A stretch of 64,000 nt of DNA from Nocardioides marmoriginsengisoli (GTDB lineage: Bacteria; Actinomycetota; Actinomycetes; Propionibacteriales; Nocardioidaceae): contig NZ_RJSE01000003.1 in NCBI RefSeq assembly GCF_003725695.1, positions 155,099 through 219,098 of the forward strand. The letters run 5' to 3'. Position 1 is the first letter of the stretch. Every line of letters starts with the position of its first letter. A model generated the notes under the pieces. The model had not been told where the DNA came from and made no database searches. It worked only from the letters and a program-made list of their open reading frames with translations. Of the stretch, positions 6,202-14,175 are shown piece after piece. Position numbers and translations under genes: made by a program.

Positions 6202-7523
6202 CGCCGGCCCGGGACCAGCCGCTTGCTGGTCAGCGCGGTCGACCTCGTCCAGCCGGCGGTCCGCCAGCTGCCGCCGACCGACCGGATCCGGACCTGGTAG
6301 CGGGTCGCCTCTGGCCCCCGCCCCCAGCTGACCCGGATCCGGTGCTTGGCCGCCGACCGCAGCGACGGAGCCGCCAGCGGGCGCAGGTCGATCCGCACCG
6401 GCGCCGAGAAGATGTCCGTCGCGACGGCCGAACCCTTGGCCGCCTGCACCCGGAACTCGTACCGGTGCGCGGCCAGCCCGGAGAACGTCGCACCCCGGCT
6501 CCAGCGCTCGTCGTCCACCTTCCGCCAGCCGGTCCCCGTCGAGAGGTCCCGGCGGTAGAGGATCTCCCGGTCCGCGCCGATCGGGAACGTCCAGGACAGC
6601 CCGACGGCACCGCGGGCACGGCTGACGATCTTCACCGCGCCCGGTCGCCGCGGCCCGAGCTGCTGCACCGGGATCGGACGTGGCAGCTGCTTCACGGCGG
6701 GCTCCAGGGCGTGCAGGCCGTCGGCGACGTCCCAGGCCAGGTGCATCTCGCCGTTGGCGTTCGGGTGGAAGCCGTCCCAGGTGTCGGTGGCGTCCCGCCA
6801 GTCGGCGCTGAGGTCGACCACGCCGACAGGATCCGCCAGGGTCGTCAGGCCCGCGACGGCGGTCTCGAGCTTGGCGTTGTACTCGATCGACGCCGGTACC
6901 AGCCGGGCGACGGTCACCATCGCGACCGGAGTTCCCGGACTCGCCTCCCGGACCTGGGCGATGAACGCCTTCGCGCTCTCGACCACCTGGTCCGGGGTGT
7001 AGCCGTGGTGGCCGAAGGGCGCGGCGGCGTCGTACTCCTTCAGGTCGTTGGCGCCCATGAACCCGACCACCACGTCCGGCTGGTAGGTCTGGGTGGCCCA
7101 GGCGACCTCCGAGCGTTGCGGCGTCGCCGCGTCCCAGGTCGCAGGCCTCAGCGTCGCCGCGAGGTCCTTGCCCCCGGTCGCGAAGTGCTCGCGCTGGTTG
7201 AAGCACGGGTCGGCGTACAGCTTGTTGTCGAAGACCGGCGAGTCCCAGGTCCCGATCAGGCCGGTGTAGGGGCCGACGAAGTCGATGTTCACGCCCTGCC
7301 TGCGCTGCTCCTGCCAGAACCGGTAGCGCCAGGTGAAGTCACCGGCGTGCTGGTGCGTCATCGAGTCGCCGACCACCAGCACCTTCACGGTCGGCTTGCC
7401 CGGCAGCGGCGCGTTGTCGCAGGTTGCCGCGTCCGCCGGTTGCAGGACGGCGAGCGGGGTCAGCACCAGGGCGAGCGCCGCTGCGGCCGCTCCCCGGCTC
7501 ACCCGCCTCGGGTGTCGCGTCAT
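6123..7523 (-). CDS. secreted SGNH/GDSL hydrolase with C-terminal fibronectin-III-like domains
   Basis: A 466-residue exported protein. Residues 1-32 are a signal peptide (arginines, then AAAAALALVLTPLAVLQPADAA). Residues 45-250 are an SGNH esterase domain: block I VLVVGDSMTHQHAGDFTWRY, block III GFMGANDL with the Asn, and block V DGFHPNANGEMH with the Asp-His pair, giving the Ser-Gly-Asn-His set. Residues about 275-466 contain two fibronectin-III-like beta-sandwich stretches (GAVGLSWTFP..., HRIRVSWGRGPEATRYQVRIR...). Expected role: hydrolysis of an ester on an extracellular lipid or glycan; substrate unknown. Its ATG overlaps the stop of the upstream paralogue (ATGA at 7520-7523), so both are co-translated. 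The two paralogues share the unusual AGD[FY]TWRY stretch after block I. Confidence 0.85.
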   Translation of the reverse strand: MTRHPRRVSRGAAAAALALVLTPLAVLQPADAATCDNAPLPGKPTVKVLVVGDSMTHQHAGDFTWRYRFWQEQRRQGVNIDFVGPYTGLIGTWDSPVFDNKLYADPCFNQREHFATGGKDLAATLRPATWDAATPQRSEVAWATQTYQPDVVVGFMGANDLKEYDAAAPFGHHGYTPDQVVESAKAFIAQVREASPGTPVAMVTVARLVPASIEYNAKLETAVAGLTTLADPVGVVDLSADWRDATDTWDGFHPNANGEMHLAWDVADGLHALEPAVKQLPRPIPVQQLGPRRPGAVKIVSRARGAVGLSWTFPIGADREILYRRDLSTGTGWRKVDDERWSRGATFSGLAAHRYEFRVQAAKGSAVATDIFSAPVRIDLRPLAAPSLRSAAKHRIRVSWGRGPEATRYQVRIRSVGGSWRTAGWTRSTALTSKRLVPGRRYAVAVVEWSSYGAGRTSSVARFRVR

Positions 7524-9514
7524 CTCGCCTTGTACGACGACACGACCGACCACGGCCCGGCCACGAAGCTGTCGTACCCGCGTGCCCGGACCTTGTAGGT
7601 CTTGCCCTTCTTGGTCGCGAAGCTCAGCCACCCGCGACTCGTGGAGAACTGGACCATCCGCCAGGCCTTGGCGCCCGGCGCGCGGTACTGGATCTCGTAC
7701 CCGGTCGCGTGCGTGACCGCAACCCAGGTGGCCCGGAACCGCTTGCCAGACTTCTTGATCTTCGCCTTGGCGGGCGCCTTGAGCGGGAACGCCTTCGCGG
7801 TGCCCTTGACCTCGGCCGAGGTCGGCCCGATCTCGGGCGGCACCTGCCGGCCGGCAGCGACGCTGAAGGCGTAAGTACGCCCGGCGATCAGGTTCGGCAC
7901 CGTGTACTTGTTCTCGAAGGCGAGCAGGCTGACCGACTTCGCCCCGAACCTGACGGTGACGTAGTAGCCGTTCGCACCCGGAACCACGTTCCACTTCAGC
8001 GCCACCTGGTGCGCACCCGGCGTGGCGGTCAGACCGGTGACCTTGGTCAGCGGCACCGGTGGGGTCGTCGTGGGCGTGCCAGTGGGAGTGCCGGTGGGCG
8101 TTCCCGTTGGGGTCCCGGTGGGCGTGCCGGTCGGCGTGCCGGTCGGCGTGCCCGTCGGCGTTCCTGTGGGAGTTCCCGTGGGGGTCTCCGTGGGAGTCCC
8201 GGTCGGCGTACCCGTGGGCGTCCCGGTCGGCGGGGTGCCGCCGACGGTGACCACGTTGGAGGCCACCGTGGTGGAGTACTGCACCGGCGCCCCGAGCTGG
8301 AACAGGATCAGGGTGCCCTTGGCCGAGACCACCCGGTACTCGTAGCTCTTCTCCGGGTCGCGGAAGGTGTCCACGAACGTCCCCGCGTACGGCGGCCCGG
8401 CCGCGCCGCTGGTCACCGTCACCGGAGTCGGGAAGGTCCCCCAGTCGACCGCGCCGACCACTCTGCGCTGGACCGCGGCCTGGATCGCTCCGACCGGCAA
8501 GGTCCAGCTCAGGGTGACGTTGGTGCCGTCGGCCACGGGCTGTGCCAGCACGGCCGGGTCCCGGGGTCCCACCGGCAGGGCCGGGTCGGGGATCGGCAGC
8601 CCCGCCACCGGGCCCACCCCCAGCAGCCGCAGCCCGACGGCCACCTGCGAGGCGAAGGTGACCTCGCCCTGCGGGTTCGGGTGCACGCTGTCGTAGGTCA
8701 GCGCCGGCGTGTTCCAGCCCTGCGCGACACTGGCCGCGGCCACGACGCTCTGCCCCGCCGACCAGCCTCCGGCGGCGGCGAGCAGCTTGGTGTTGTACTC
8801 CGCGATCGCCGGCGAGCCGGAGCCCTTGTAGGGCAGCGTCAGGAACAGGATCTTGATCTTGCCGTTCGCTGCCTGGGCCTGGTCGGCGACGTCGCCGGCC
8901 ACCCCGATCAGCTGGTCGGCGGTCAGCGCCGGGACCGGCGTGCAGCTCGGCGTGCTCGGCGGGCAGGTCTTGCCGACCAGGTCGTTCAGCCCGGCCGCGA
9001 CGATCAGCACGGCGGTGCCGCCGGTCGCCGCGGCGGCGTAGTCGCCGACCATCTTGTTGACGATGGTCGCCGACAGCGGGTTGGCCGGGTTCGCCTTGGC
9101 CAGGTAGCTCTGCAGGAACGCACCCGGGATCGCGCCGGTGTCCTTGTCGAAGTCGCAGCGGAAGTCGTTGCTGTCACCACCGGAGACCGGGTCGATCAGC
9201 TTGTTGTACTCCCCCACCATGTCGATCGGCGTCGTCGCGGGGGACGCGTTCGCCCCGGCGTTCGTGACCAGGTGCTTCCAGAGGAAGTAGCGCCAGGTGT
9301 AGTCCCCGGCGGCGGCCCGGGTCAGCGAGTCGCCGATCGTCAGCACCTTGGTGCTGGGCGTCGTCACCGTCGGCTTGGTGATGCACTGGGCGTCCGGGAC
9401 GGCACCCGTGGCCGACGGGCCGACGGTCGCGAGCACCGCGGCGGCCATCCCGGTCACCACCACTCCGGCGACGATCCGTCGTACGGTCCTGCGTGGCGCG
9501 CGCCCGTGCGTCAT
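7520..9514 (-). CDS. secreted SGNH/GDSL hydrolase with PTGT-repeat linker and fibronectin-III-like domains
   Basis: A 664-residue exported paralogue of the downstream gene. I begin at the ATG at 9512-9514 (MTHGRAPRRTVRR, then a hydrophobic VAGVVVTGMAAAVLATVG signal segment); a GGGATGAG-like ribosome site precedes it. The SGNH domain (about residues 55-270) has block I TIGDSLTRAAAGDYTWRY, block III VAAGLNDL and block V DSVHPNPQGEV. A first fibronectin-III-like domain follows (about 300-410), then a 50-60-residue linker of PTGT repeats, then two more beta-sandwich domains to the C-terminus, which is rich in lysine and arginine. The threonine-proline linker resembles the glycosylated linkers of secreted actinobacterial hydrolases. 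Probably a cell-envelope-acting esterase; substrate unknown. Confidence 0.83.
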   Translation of the reverse strand: MTHGRAPRRTVRRIVAGVVVTGMAAAVLATVGPSATGAVPDAQCITKPTVTTPSTKVLTIGDSLTRAAAGDYTWRYFLWKHLVTNAGANASPATTPIDMVGEYNKLIDPVSGGDSNDFRCDFDKDTGAIPGAFLQSYLAKANPANPLSATIVNKMVGDYAAAATGGTAVLIVAAGLNDLVGKTCPPSTPSCTPVPALTADQLIGVAGDVADQAQAANGKIKILFLTLPYKGSGSPAIAEYNTKLLAAAGGWSAGQSVVAAASVAQGWNTPALTYDSVHPNPQGEVTFASQVAVGLRLLGVGPVAGLPIPDPALPVGPRDPAVLAQPVADGTNVTLSWTLPVGAIQAAVQRRVVGAVDWGTFPTPVTVTSGAAGPPYAGTFVDTFRDPEKSYEYRVVSAKGTLILFQLGAPVQYSTTVASNVVTVGGTPPTGTPTGTPTGTPTETPTGTPTGTPTGTPTGTPTGTPTGTPTGTPTGTPTGTPTTTPPVPLTKVTGLTATPGAHQVALKWNVVPGANGYYVTVRFGAKSVSLLAFENKYTVPNLIAGRTYAFSVAAGRQVPPEIGPTSAEVKGTAKAFPLKAPAKAKIKKSGKRFRATWVAVTHATGYEIQYRAPGAKAWRMVQFSTSRGWLSFATKKGKTYKVRARGYDSFVAGPWSVVSSYKAR
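8070..8232. repeat. 12-bp tandem repeat encoding the PTGT linker
   Basis: About thirteen imperfect copies of a 12-bp unit (for example GTCGGCGTGCCG on the plus strand) encode Pro-Thr-Gly-Thr units on the minus strand; one unit reads PTET. Third-position variation (GTG/GTC, CCG/CCC/CCT) shows selection at the protein level. Such arrays can expand or contract by slippage without shifting frame, since the unit is a multiple of three. Confidence 0.85.
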
Positions 9515-9635
9515 CTGCTCATCCCACTTTGCTCGACGATGCAGCGGAGGTGCATTCCGCTGCACGCGCCATCGTACGGACGCGACGGCGGGACCGAGAC
9601 CGATTTCAACCGATCGCCGCCGGGCGCAAAAGCAG

Positions 9636-9665
9636 ACGAGCCCGGACCTCGCGGTCCGGGCTCGT
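9636..9665 (-). terminator. rpsA intrinsic terminator
   Basis: Perfect 13-bp stem (ACGAGCCCGGACC with its complement) around a 4-nt loop. Read on the minus strand it lies 21 bp after the rpsA stop and is followed by CTGCTTTTGC, a short U tract. It insulates rpsA from the SGNH genes downstream. Confidence 0.88.
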
Positions 9666-9686
9666 CCGTTCAGACGTGCTGGGTGA

Positions 9687-11150
9687 TCAGGAAGCCCCGC
9701 CGGTGAGCTTCTCCCGGAGCGCCTGGAGCGCCTCGTCGGAAGCCAGCGAGCCGCCCTCGGGGGCGTCGCCCTCGGTCGCAGCGTCGCTGGAGTACGACGT
9801 CGCCTCGCCCGCCTCGGCCTCGGCGACCTTGGCCTCGGCCTGCTGCTTGACGTGCGCCTCCCAGCGGGTGTGCGCCTTGGCGTACTGGTCCTCCCAGACC
9901 TTGCGCTGCTCGTCGTAGCCCTCGAGCCACTCGCCCGTGTCGGGGTCGAAGCCCTCGGGGTAGATGTAGTTGCCCTGCTCGTCGTACGACGCGGTCATGC
10001 CGTACAGGGTCGGGTCGAAGTCCTCGGCCTCGGCAGCGGCGGTGGTCTCGTTCGCCTGCTTCAGCGAGAGCGAGATCCGGCGACGCTCGAGGTCGATGTC
10101 GATGATCTTGACCATGACGTCGTCGTTGACCTGGACGACCTGCTCCGGGATCTCCACGTGGCGCTCGGCCAGCTCGGAGATGTGCACCAGGCCTTCGATG
10201 CCCTCCTCGACGCGGACGAACGAACCGAAGGGCACCAGCTTGGTGACCTTGCCCGGCACGATCTGGCCGATCTGGTGGGTCCGGGCGAAGTGCTGCCACG
10301 GGTCCTCCTGCGTCGCCTTGAGCGACAGCGACACGCGCTCGCGCTCCATGTCGACGTCGAGCACCTCGACGGTGACCTCGTCGCCGACCGTGACGACCTC
10401 GGACGGGTGGTCGATGTGCTTCCAGGACAGCTCCGAGACGTGGACGAGACCGTCGACGCCGCCGAGGTCCACGAACGCACCGAAGTTGACGATGGAGGAC
10501 ACGACGCCCTTGCGGATCTGGCCCTTCGTCAGCTGGGTCAGGAAGCCGTGGCGAACCTCGGACTGGGTCTGCTCGAGCCACGCACGACGCGAGAGCACGA
10601 CGTTGTTGCGGTTCTTGTCCAGCTCGATGATCTTGGCTTCGAGCTTCTGGCCGACATACGGCTGCAGGTCGCGCACGCGGCGCATCTCGACCAGCGACGC
10701 GGGCAGGAAGCCGCGCAGGCCGATGTCCAGGATCAGGCCGCCCTTGACGACCTCGATGACGGTGCCCTCGACGACGCCGTCCTCCTCCTTGACCTGCTCG
10801 ATGGTGCCCCAGGCGCGCTCGTACTGGGCGCGCTTCTTGGACAGGATCAGACGACCTTCCTTGTCCTCCTTCTGGAGGACGAGGGCCTCGACCGAGTCAC
10901 CCACCTGGACGACCTCGTTCGGGTCGACGTCGTGCTTGATGGAGAGCTCACGGGAGGGGATGACGCCTTCGGTCTTGTAACCGATGTCGAGGAGGACCTC
11001 GTCGCGGTCGACCTTGACGATGACGCCTTCGACGATGTCACCGTCGTTGAAGAACTTGATGGTCGCATCGATGGCTGCGAGGAAGTCTTCTTCCGAGCCG
11101 ATGTCGTTGATCGCGACCTGAGGTGCGTCGGAGTAGAGGATGGAAGTCAT
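9687..11150 (-). CDS. rpsA: 30S ribosomal protein S1
   Basis: A 487-residue S1 protein, the mRNA-binding component of the small ribosomal subunit. Four S1 (OB-fold) repeats are visible at roughly residues 38-107, 123-190, 208-277 and 294-364; the best are GDIVEGVIVKVDRDEVLLDI, KGQIRKGVVSSIVNFGAFVD and PGKVTKLVPFGSFVRVEEGI. The C-terminal 120 residues are acidic and alanine-rich, as in other actinobacterial S1 proteins. The start MTSILYSDAPQVAINDIGSE matches the family; no clear Shine-Dalgarno sequence precedes it, and a 224-bp leader separates it from the divergent methyltransferase gene. It is transcribed alone, with an intrinsic terminator. In mycobacteria polA is its direct neighbour; here 16.6 kb intervene. 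Confidence 0.97.
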   Translation of the reverse strand: MTSILYSDAPQVAINDIGSEEDFLAAIDATIKFFNDGDIVEGVIVKVDRDEVLLDIGYKTEGVIPSRELSIKHDVDPNEVVQVGDSVEALVLQKEDKEGRLILSKKRAQYERAWGTIEQVKEEDGVVEGTVIEVVKGGLILDIGLRGFLPASLVEMRRVRDLQPYVGQKLEAKIIELDKNRNNVVLSRRAWLEQTQSEVRHGFLTQLTKGQIRKGVVSSIVNFGAFVDLGGVDGLVHVSELSWKHIDHPSEVVTVGDEVTVEVLDVDMERERVSLSLKATQEDPWQHFARTHQIGQIVPGKVTKLVPFGSFVRVEEGIEGLVHISELAERHVEIPEQVVQVNDDVMVKIIDIDLERRRISLSLKQANETTAAAEAEDFDPTLYGMTASYDEQGNYIYPEGFDPDTGEWLEGYDEQRKVWEDQYAKAHTRWEAHVKQQAEAKVAEAEAGEATSYSSDAATEGDAPEGGSLASDEALQALREKLTGGAS

Positions 11151-11374
11151 AAGGGAAATAGATCCTTGGTGGACAGAAGTTGTGCGGACGCGCGGAAAGC
11201 CGGTTTCACCATCACGAAATGTTGTGTTCGCTTGCCCGGCGGAGAACCGCGGGCCGACAGCGAGCTAGAGGCTGCTAGGTCTGAGACTCGAGCGGCTTCT
11301 TGCGCACCGACAAGAGTACGGCGTTCCGGGCACTCCCGTCCAACCGCCGGGGCCCCGGCTGCCATGATCTCCCC

Positions 11375-12202
11375 ATGACCGCCGATGCATCACCCCCGGC
11401 GCGGCCGGTCCGCGCGGAGCGCCGGCCCGTCGACGAGCAGGACTCCTTGCAGGCGAACCGCGCCGACTGGGACCGGTACGCCGACGAGTACCAGGCCACC
11501 CACGGCGAGTTCCTCGGCGACGACGGCTTCCTCTGGGGACCCGAGGGCGTGCGCGAGGACTCCCTCGGGGCGCTCGGCCCGGTGGCGGGCAAGGACGTGC
11601 TCGAGCTGGGCTGCGGCGCAGGCCAGTGCTCCCGGTGGGTGCTGCGCCACCAGGGCCGTCCGGTCGGCCTGGACGTGTCGATGCGCCAGCTCCAGCACAG
11701 CCGCCGGATCGACCTCGAGCACGGGACCGCGGTCCCGACCGTCTGCGCCGGCGCGGCCGCGATCCCGTTCACCGACGACGCGTTCGACGTGGTCTTCTCG
11801 GCGTTCGGGGCGCTCCAGTTCATCGCCGACGCGGACGCGCTGGTGACCGAGATCGCCCGGGTCACCCGGCCGGGTGGACGGCTGGCCTTCTCGGTGACGC
11901 ACCCGACCCGCTGGATGTTCCCCGACGACCCGGGCGAGGGCGGTCTGCTGGCGAGCCAGTCCTACTGGGACCGGACGCCGTACGTCGAGGTCGACGACGA
12001 GACCGGCGAGACCTCGTACGTCGAGCACCACCGCACCCTCGGCGACTGGGTCCGCGCGCTGACCGCCGCCGGCTACCGCCTGGTCGACCTGATCGAGCCC
12101 GAGTGGCCCGCCGACCACGACCGGGTCTGGGGCGGCTGGAGCCGGACCCGCGGGCTGCTCACCCCGGGGACGGCGCTGTTCGTCGCCGACCTCCCGGGCT
12201 GA
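11375..12202 (+). CDS. class I SAM-dependent methyltransferase
   Basis: A 275-residue Rossmann-fold methyltransferase of the Methyltransf_11/25 type. Motif I is DVLELGCGAGQCSRW near residue 75, followed by the acidic loop VGLDVSMRQL, motif post-I AIPFTDDAFDVVFSAFGALQF and the LTEIARVTRPGGRLAFSV strand typical of small-molecule O- or C-methyltransferases. The ATG at 11375 is in frame with the conserved part, and the window upstream is the shared promoter region with rpsA. In related actinomycetes a methyltransferase of this kind commonly sits next to rpsA. The substrate is unknown. It converges on the DUF3068 gene through a strong bidirectional terminator. Confidence 0.85.
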   Translation: MTADASPPARPVRAERRPVDEQDSLQANRADWDRYADEYQATHGEFLGDDGFLWGPEGVREDSLGALGPVAGKDVLELGCGAGQCSRWVLRHQGRPVGLDVSMRQLQHSRRIDLEHGTAVPTVCAGAAAIPFTDDAFDVVFSAFGALQFIADADALVTEIARVTRPGGRLAFSVTHPTRWMFPDDPGEGGLLASQSYWDRTPYVEVDDETGETSYVEHHRTLGDWVRALTAAGYRLVDLIEPEWPADHDRVWGGWSRTRGLLTPGTALFVADLPG

Positions 12203-12210
12203 CCCGGACA

Positions 12211-12261
12211 GACCGACAGCGTCCTTCCCGCCCCCAGGGCGGGAAGGACGCTGAGTCGGTC
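12211..12261. terminator. strong bidirectional terminator between convergent genes
   Basis: A perfect 17-bp stem (12217-12233 with 12237-12253, 3-nt loop) is extended by a further 6 bp (GACCGA with TCGGTC) after a two-base bulge. It sits between the ends of the methyltransferase and DUF3068 genes, which face each other. It lacks a long U tract, as is usual for actinobacterial terminators. Confidence 0.85.
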
Positions 12262-13222
12262 AGGCGTGCGCGTGCGCCTTCTCGCGCGTCGGCGCGGTCG
12301 CGCTCACCCGGCGGCGGCCGAGCACGATGCCGCCGACCAGCGCCAGCAGGCCGAGCACGAACGCCGCCTGCGGCACCAGGGTGCGGACCGTCTTGAGCAT
12401 CGACGCCTGCGAGCCGTACTCGTCGGCGTTCTTCTTGACGGTGGCGTCGTCGTACCCGGTGGTGACCTCGGTCAGCGTCACCCGGGACTCGCCCTGGTAG
12501 TCGAGCGTCTCGCGAACACCTTCGGACCGCTTGAGGATCACGCCGGTCTCCGGCTCGACCCACAGGGTGCGGTTGTTGGAGTAGACCCGGTCGGCGGTGA
12601 CGGTGTCGTCACCGGCGAGACCGAGCACGCTCAGCGGCACGTCCATCGTGGTGTAGGCGGTCGGCTCGATGTTCTGGCCGAACTTGTAGGTGTCGACGCC
12701 GTCGACCTTGGCGGTGCCGAGGTAGTCGATCGGCGCGGACTTGCGCAGCGTGCTGTCCCAGAACTGGTAGGTCTTCTTCTCGGTCTGGAACGGGAACTTC
12801 GCCGGCAGGCCGGTGTGCTTGACCGGGGTCTGCACGTCCTCCTGGTCGGAGATGTAGTCGTTGCCGCAGTTCGGCACGCCCTCGCCGGTGCGTGCGTTGA
12901 AGGTCATCCGCTCGACGTCACGGGACCGCATCACCCCGTCGGAGGACGTGGTCGACGTGGTGTTCACGTAGGTCACGGCTCCCGAGCACTTGTCCGGCGT
13001 GGTCGCGTCACCCGACGTGTTCACCTTGGTGGTGAGGTCGGTGGTGATCTCCTTGAGCGTGCCGATGTCGAACACGGTCGCGTTCGGGCCGACCAGCGTG
13101 GTGACGCTGCGCTGGTTGGCCGGCGCCACCGCGAGACGCGGGTACGCGTAGAAACGGATCATCGGCGCGAGGACGATCAGGAACGCCCCCACGGCGATCA
13201 GGACAAGACTAAAACGGCGCAT
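12260..13222 (-). CDS. DUF3068 (PorA-like) envelope protein
   Basis: A 320-residue DUF3068 protein. An N-terminal membrane segment (residues 5-25, LVLIAVGAFLIVLAPMIRFY) and a C-terminal one (about 288-308, AAFVLGLLALVGGIVLGRR) bracket a 250-residue extracytoplasmic domain with family stretches such as VNTTSTTSS, FPFQTEKKTYQFWD, YEF-like VDGVDTYKFGQNI and LWVEPETGVILKRSEG. Pfam groups this family with corynebacterial PorA-like envelope proteins, but the fold and role in non-mycolate actinomycetes are not established. It stands at the edge of the glycan-assembly genes and ends in a bidirectional terminator. Its own promoter must lie in the 153 bp before the next gene. Confidence 0.82.
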   Translation of the reverse strand: MRRFSLVLIAVGAFLIVLAPMIRFYAYPRLAVAPANQRSVTTLVGPNATVFDIGTLKEITTDLTTKVNTSGDATTPDKCSGAVTYVNTTSTTSSDGVMRSRDVERMTFNARTGEGVPNCGNDYISDQEDVQTPVKHTGLPAKFPFQTEKKTYQFWDSTLRKSAPIDYLGTAKVDGVDTYKFGQNIEPTAYTTMDVPLSVLGLAGDDTVTADRVYSNNRTLWVEPETGVILKRSEGVRETLDYQGESRVTLTEVTTGYDDATVKKNADEYGSQASMLKTVRTLVPQAAFVLGLLALVGGIVLGRRRVSATAPTREKAHAHA

Positions 13223-13375
13223 TCACGCGCTCCTCCCATAGCTGCGCCACGGGCTCCCTCCCGCGACGCACTGTCGACGGTATCAGGAAACATGCCGTAA
13301 ATCGGACATTCATCACTTCGTTACCTGAACCGTGACATTCCCTGGCTACCTGGTCCAGACCGGATGATCTGTGCT

Positions 13376-14119
13376 TCAGACGGGCTTGCGCACCACGATC
13401 CACAGGTTCCAGGTGACCAGCTCGCGGAGGAACGGGACCCGGAGCAGGAAGGCCGACCACCGCGGCAGGTAGCGCGGGCGCAGGTCCAGGACCTCCAGGT
13501 CCGGCCGCGACCGCAACCAGGCCAGCCCGTCCTTGACCGAGGCGGCGAACATCGAGGTGCCGAAGACGTTCTTCGGCGGCTTGCCGTTCTTCCGCTCGTA
13601 GCGTCGCGCCGCCCGGTGCCCGCCGAGCAGGTGCCAGGGCGAGGTCTCGTGGCCGCCCCAGGGGCCGAGCCAGATCGTGTACGAGAGCACCACGACTCCC
13701 CCGGGACGCACCACCCGGGCGATCTCGTCGGAGACGGCGCCGAGGTCGCTGACGTGCTCGAGCAGGTTGCTGGAGAACGCGAGGTCGACGGCCCCGTCGG
13801 CCAGCGGTGCCCGCTCGGCCACGCCGACGACCGAACCCGGGGTACGGCGACCGTGCAGCCGGATCTCGTCGATGTCGGCGTCGATCAGCACCGTCGTGGC
13901 GCCGGCGTCACGGAAGGCCTGCGAGTAGAAGCCCGGCCCGCCCCCGAAGTCGGCGACCGTCGCGCCGGCCAGGTCGACGTGCTCGGCGACCAGTGCGACA
14001 GCGTCGTCGGCGATCAATGAGTAGAAGCCGTCGGGGTCGGTCTGCTCGGTCAGGAACGAACGGAACAAACGGACTGATCGGGCCAGACCGGCATCTCGGC
14101 TGAAACGGACAAAGGGCAC
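13376..14119 (-). CDS. class I SAM-dependent methyltransferase of glycan cluster
   Basis: A 247-residue Methyltransf_11-type enzyme. Motif I is TVADFGGGPGFYSQAF near residue 55, followed by LIDADIDEIRL, post-I APLADGAVDLAFSSNLLEHV and a motif RVVRPGGVVVLSYT. The following WLGPWGGHETSPWHLLGG segment is characteristic of methyltransferases found beside glycosyltransferases in actinobacterial surface-polysaccharide loci. The ATG at 14117-14119 is 56 bp from the divergent glycosyltransferase start, so the two share a control region. The likely substrate is a sugar or lipid-linked glycan; this is inferred from context only. Confidence 0.82.
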   Translation of the reverse strand: MPFVRFSRDAGLARSVRLFRSFLTEQTDPDGFYSLIADDAVALVAEHVDLAGATVADFGGGPGFYSQAFRDAGATTVLIDADIDEIRLHGRRTPGSVVGVAERAPLADGAVDLAFSSNLLEHVSDLGAVSDEIARVVRPGGVVVLSYTIWLGPWGGHETSPWHLLGGHRAARRYERKNGKPPKNVFGTSMFAASVKDGLAWLRSRPDLEVLDLRPRYLPRWSAFLLRVPFLRELVTWNLWIVVRKPV

Positions 14120-14175
14120 AGAAAAATGTTACCCTCACCACAGATTCGGTTTCGCACCGGGGAGGGAGAACCACT

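Noticed and set aside
8070..8232. Possible CRISPR array
   Set aside because: The 12-bp units are contiguous with no spacers and encode PTGT in frame, so they are a coding tandem repeat.
11151..11374. Autoregulatory S1 leader or promoter
   Set aside because: A 224-bp leader region exists, but I could not define a -10/-35 pair or a conserved structure by eye.
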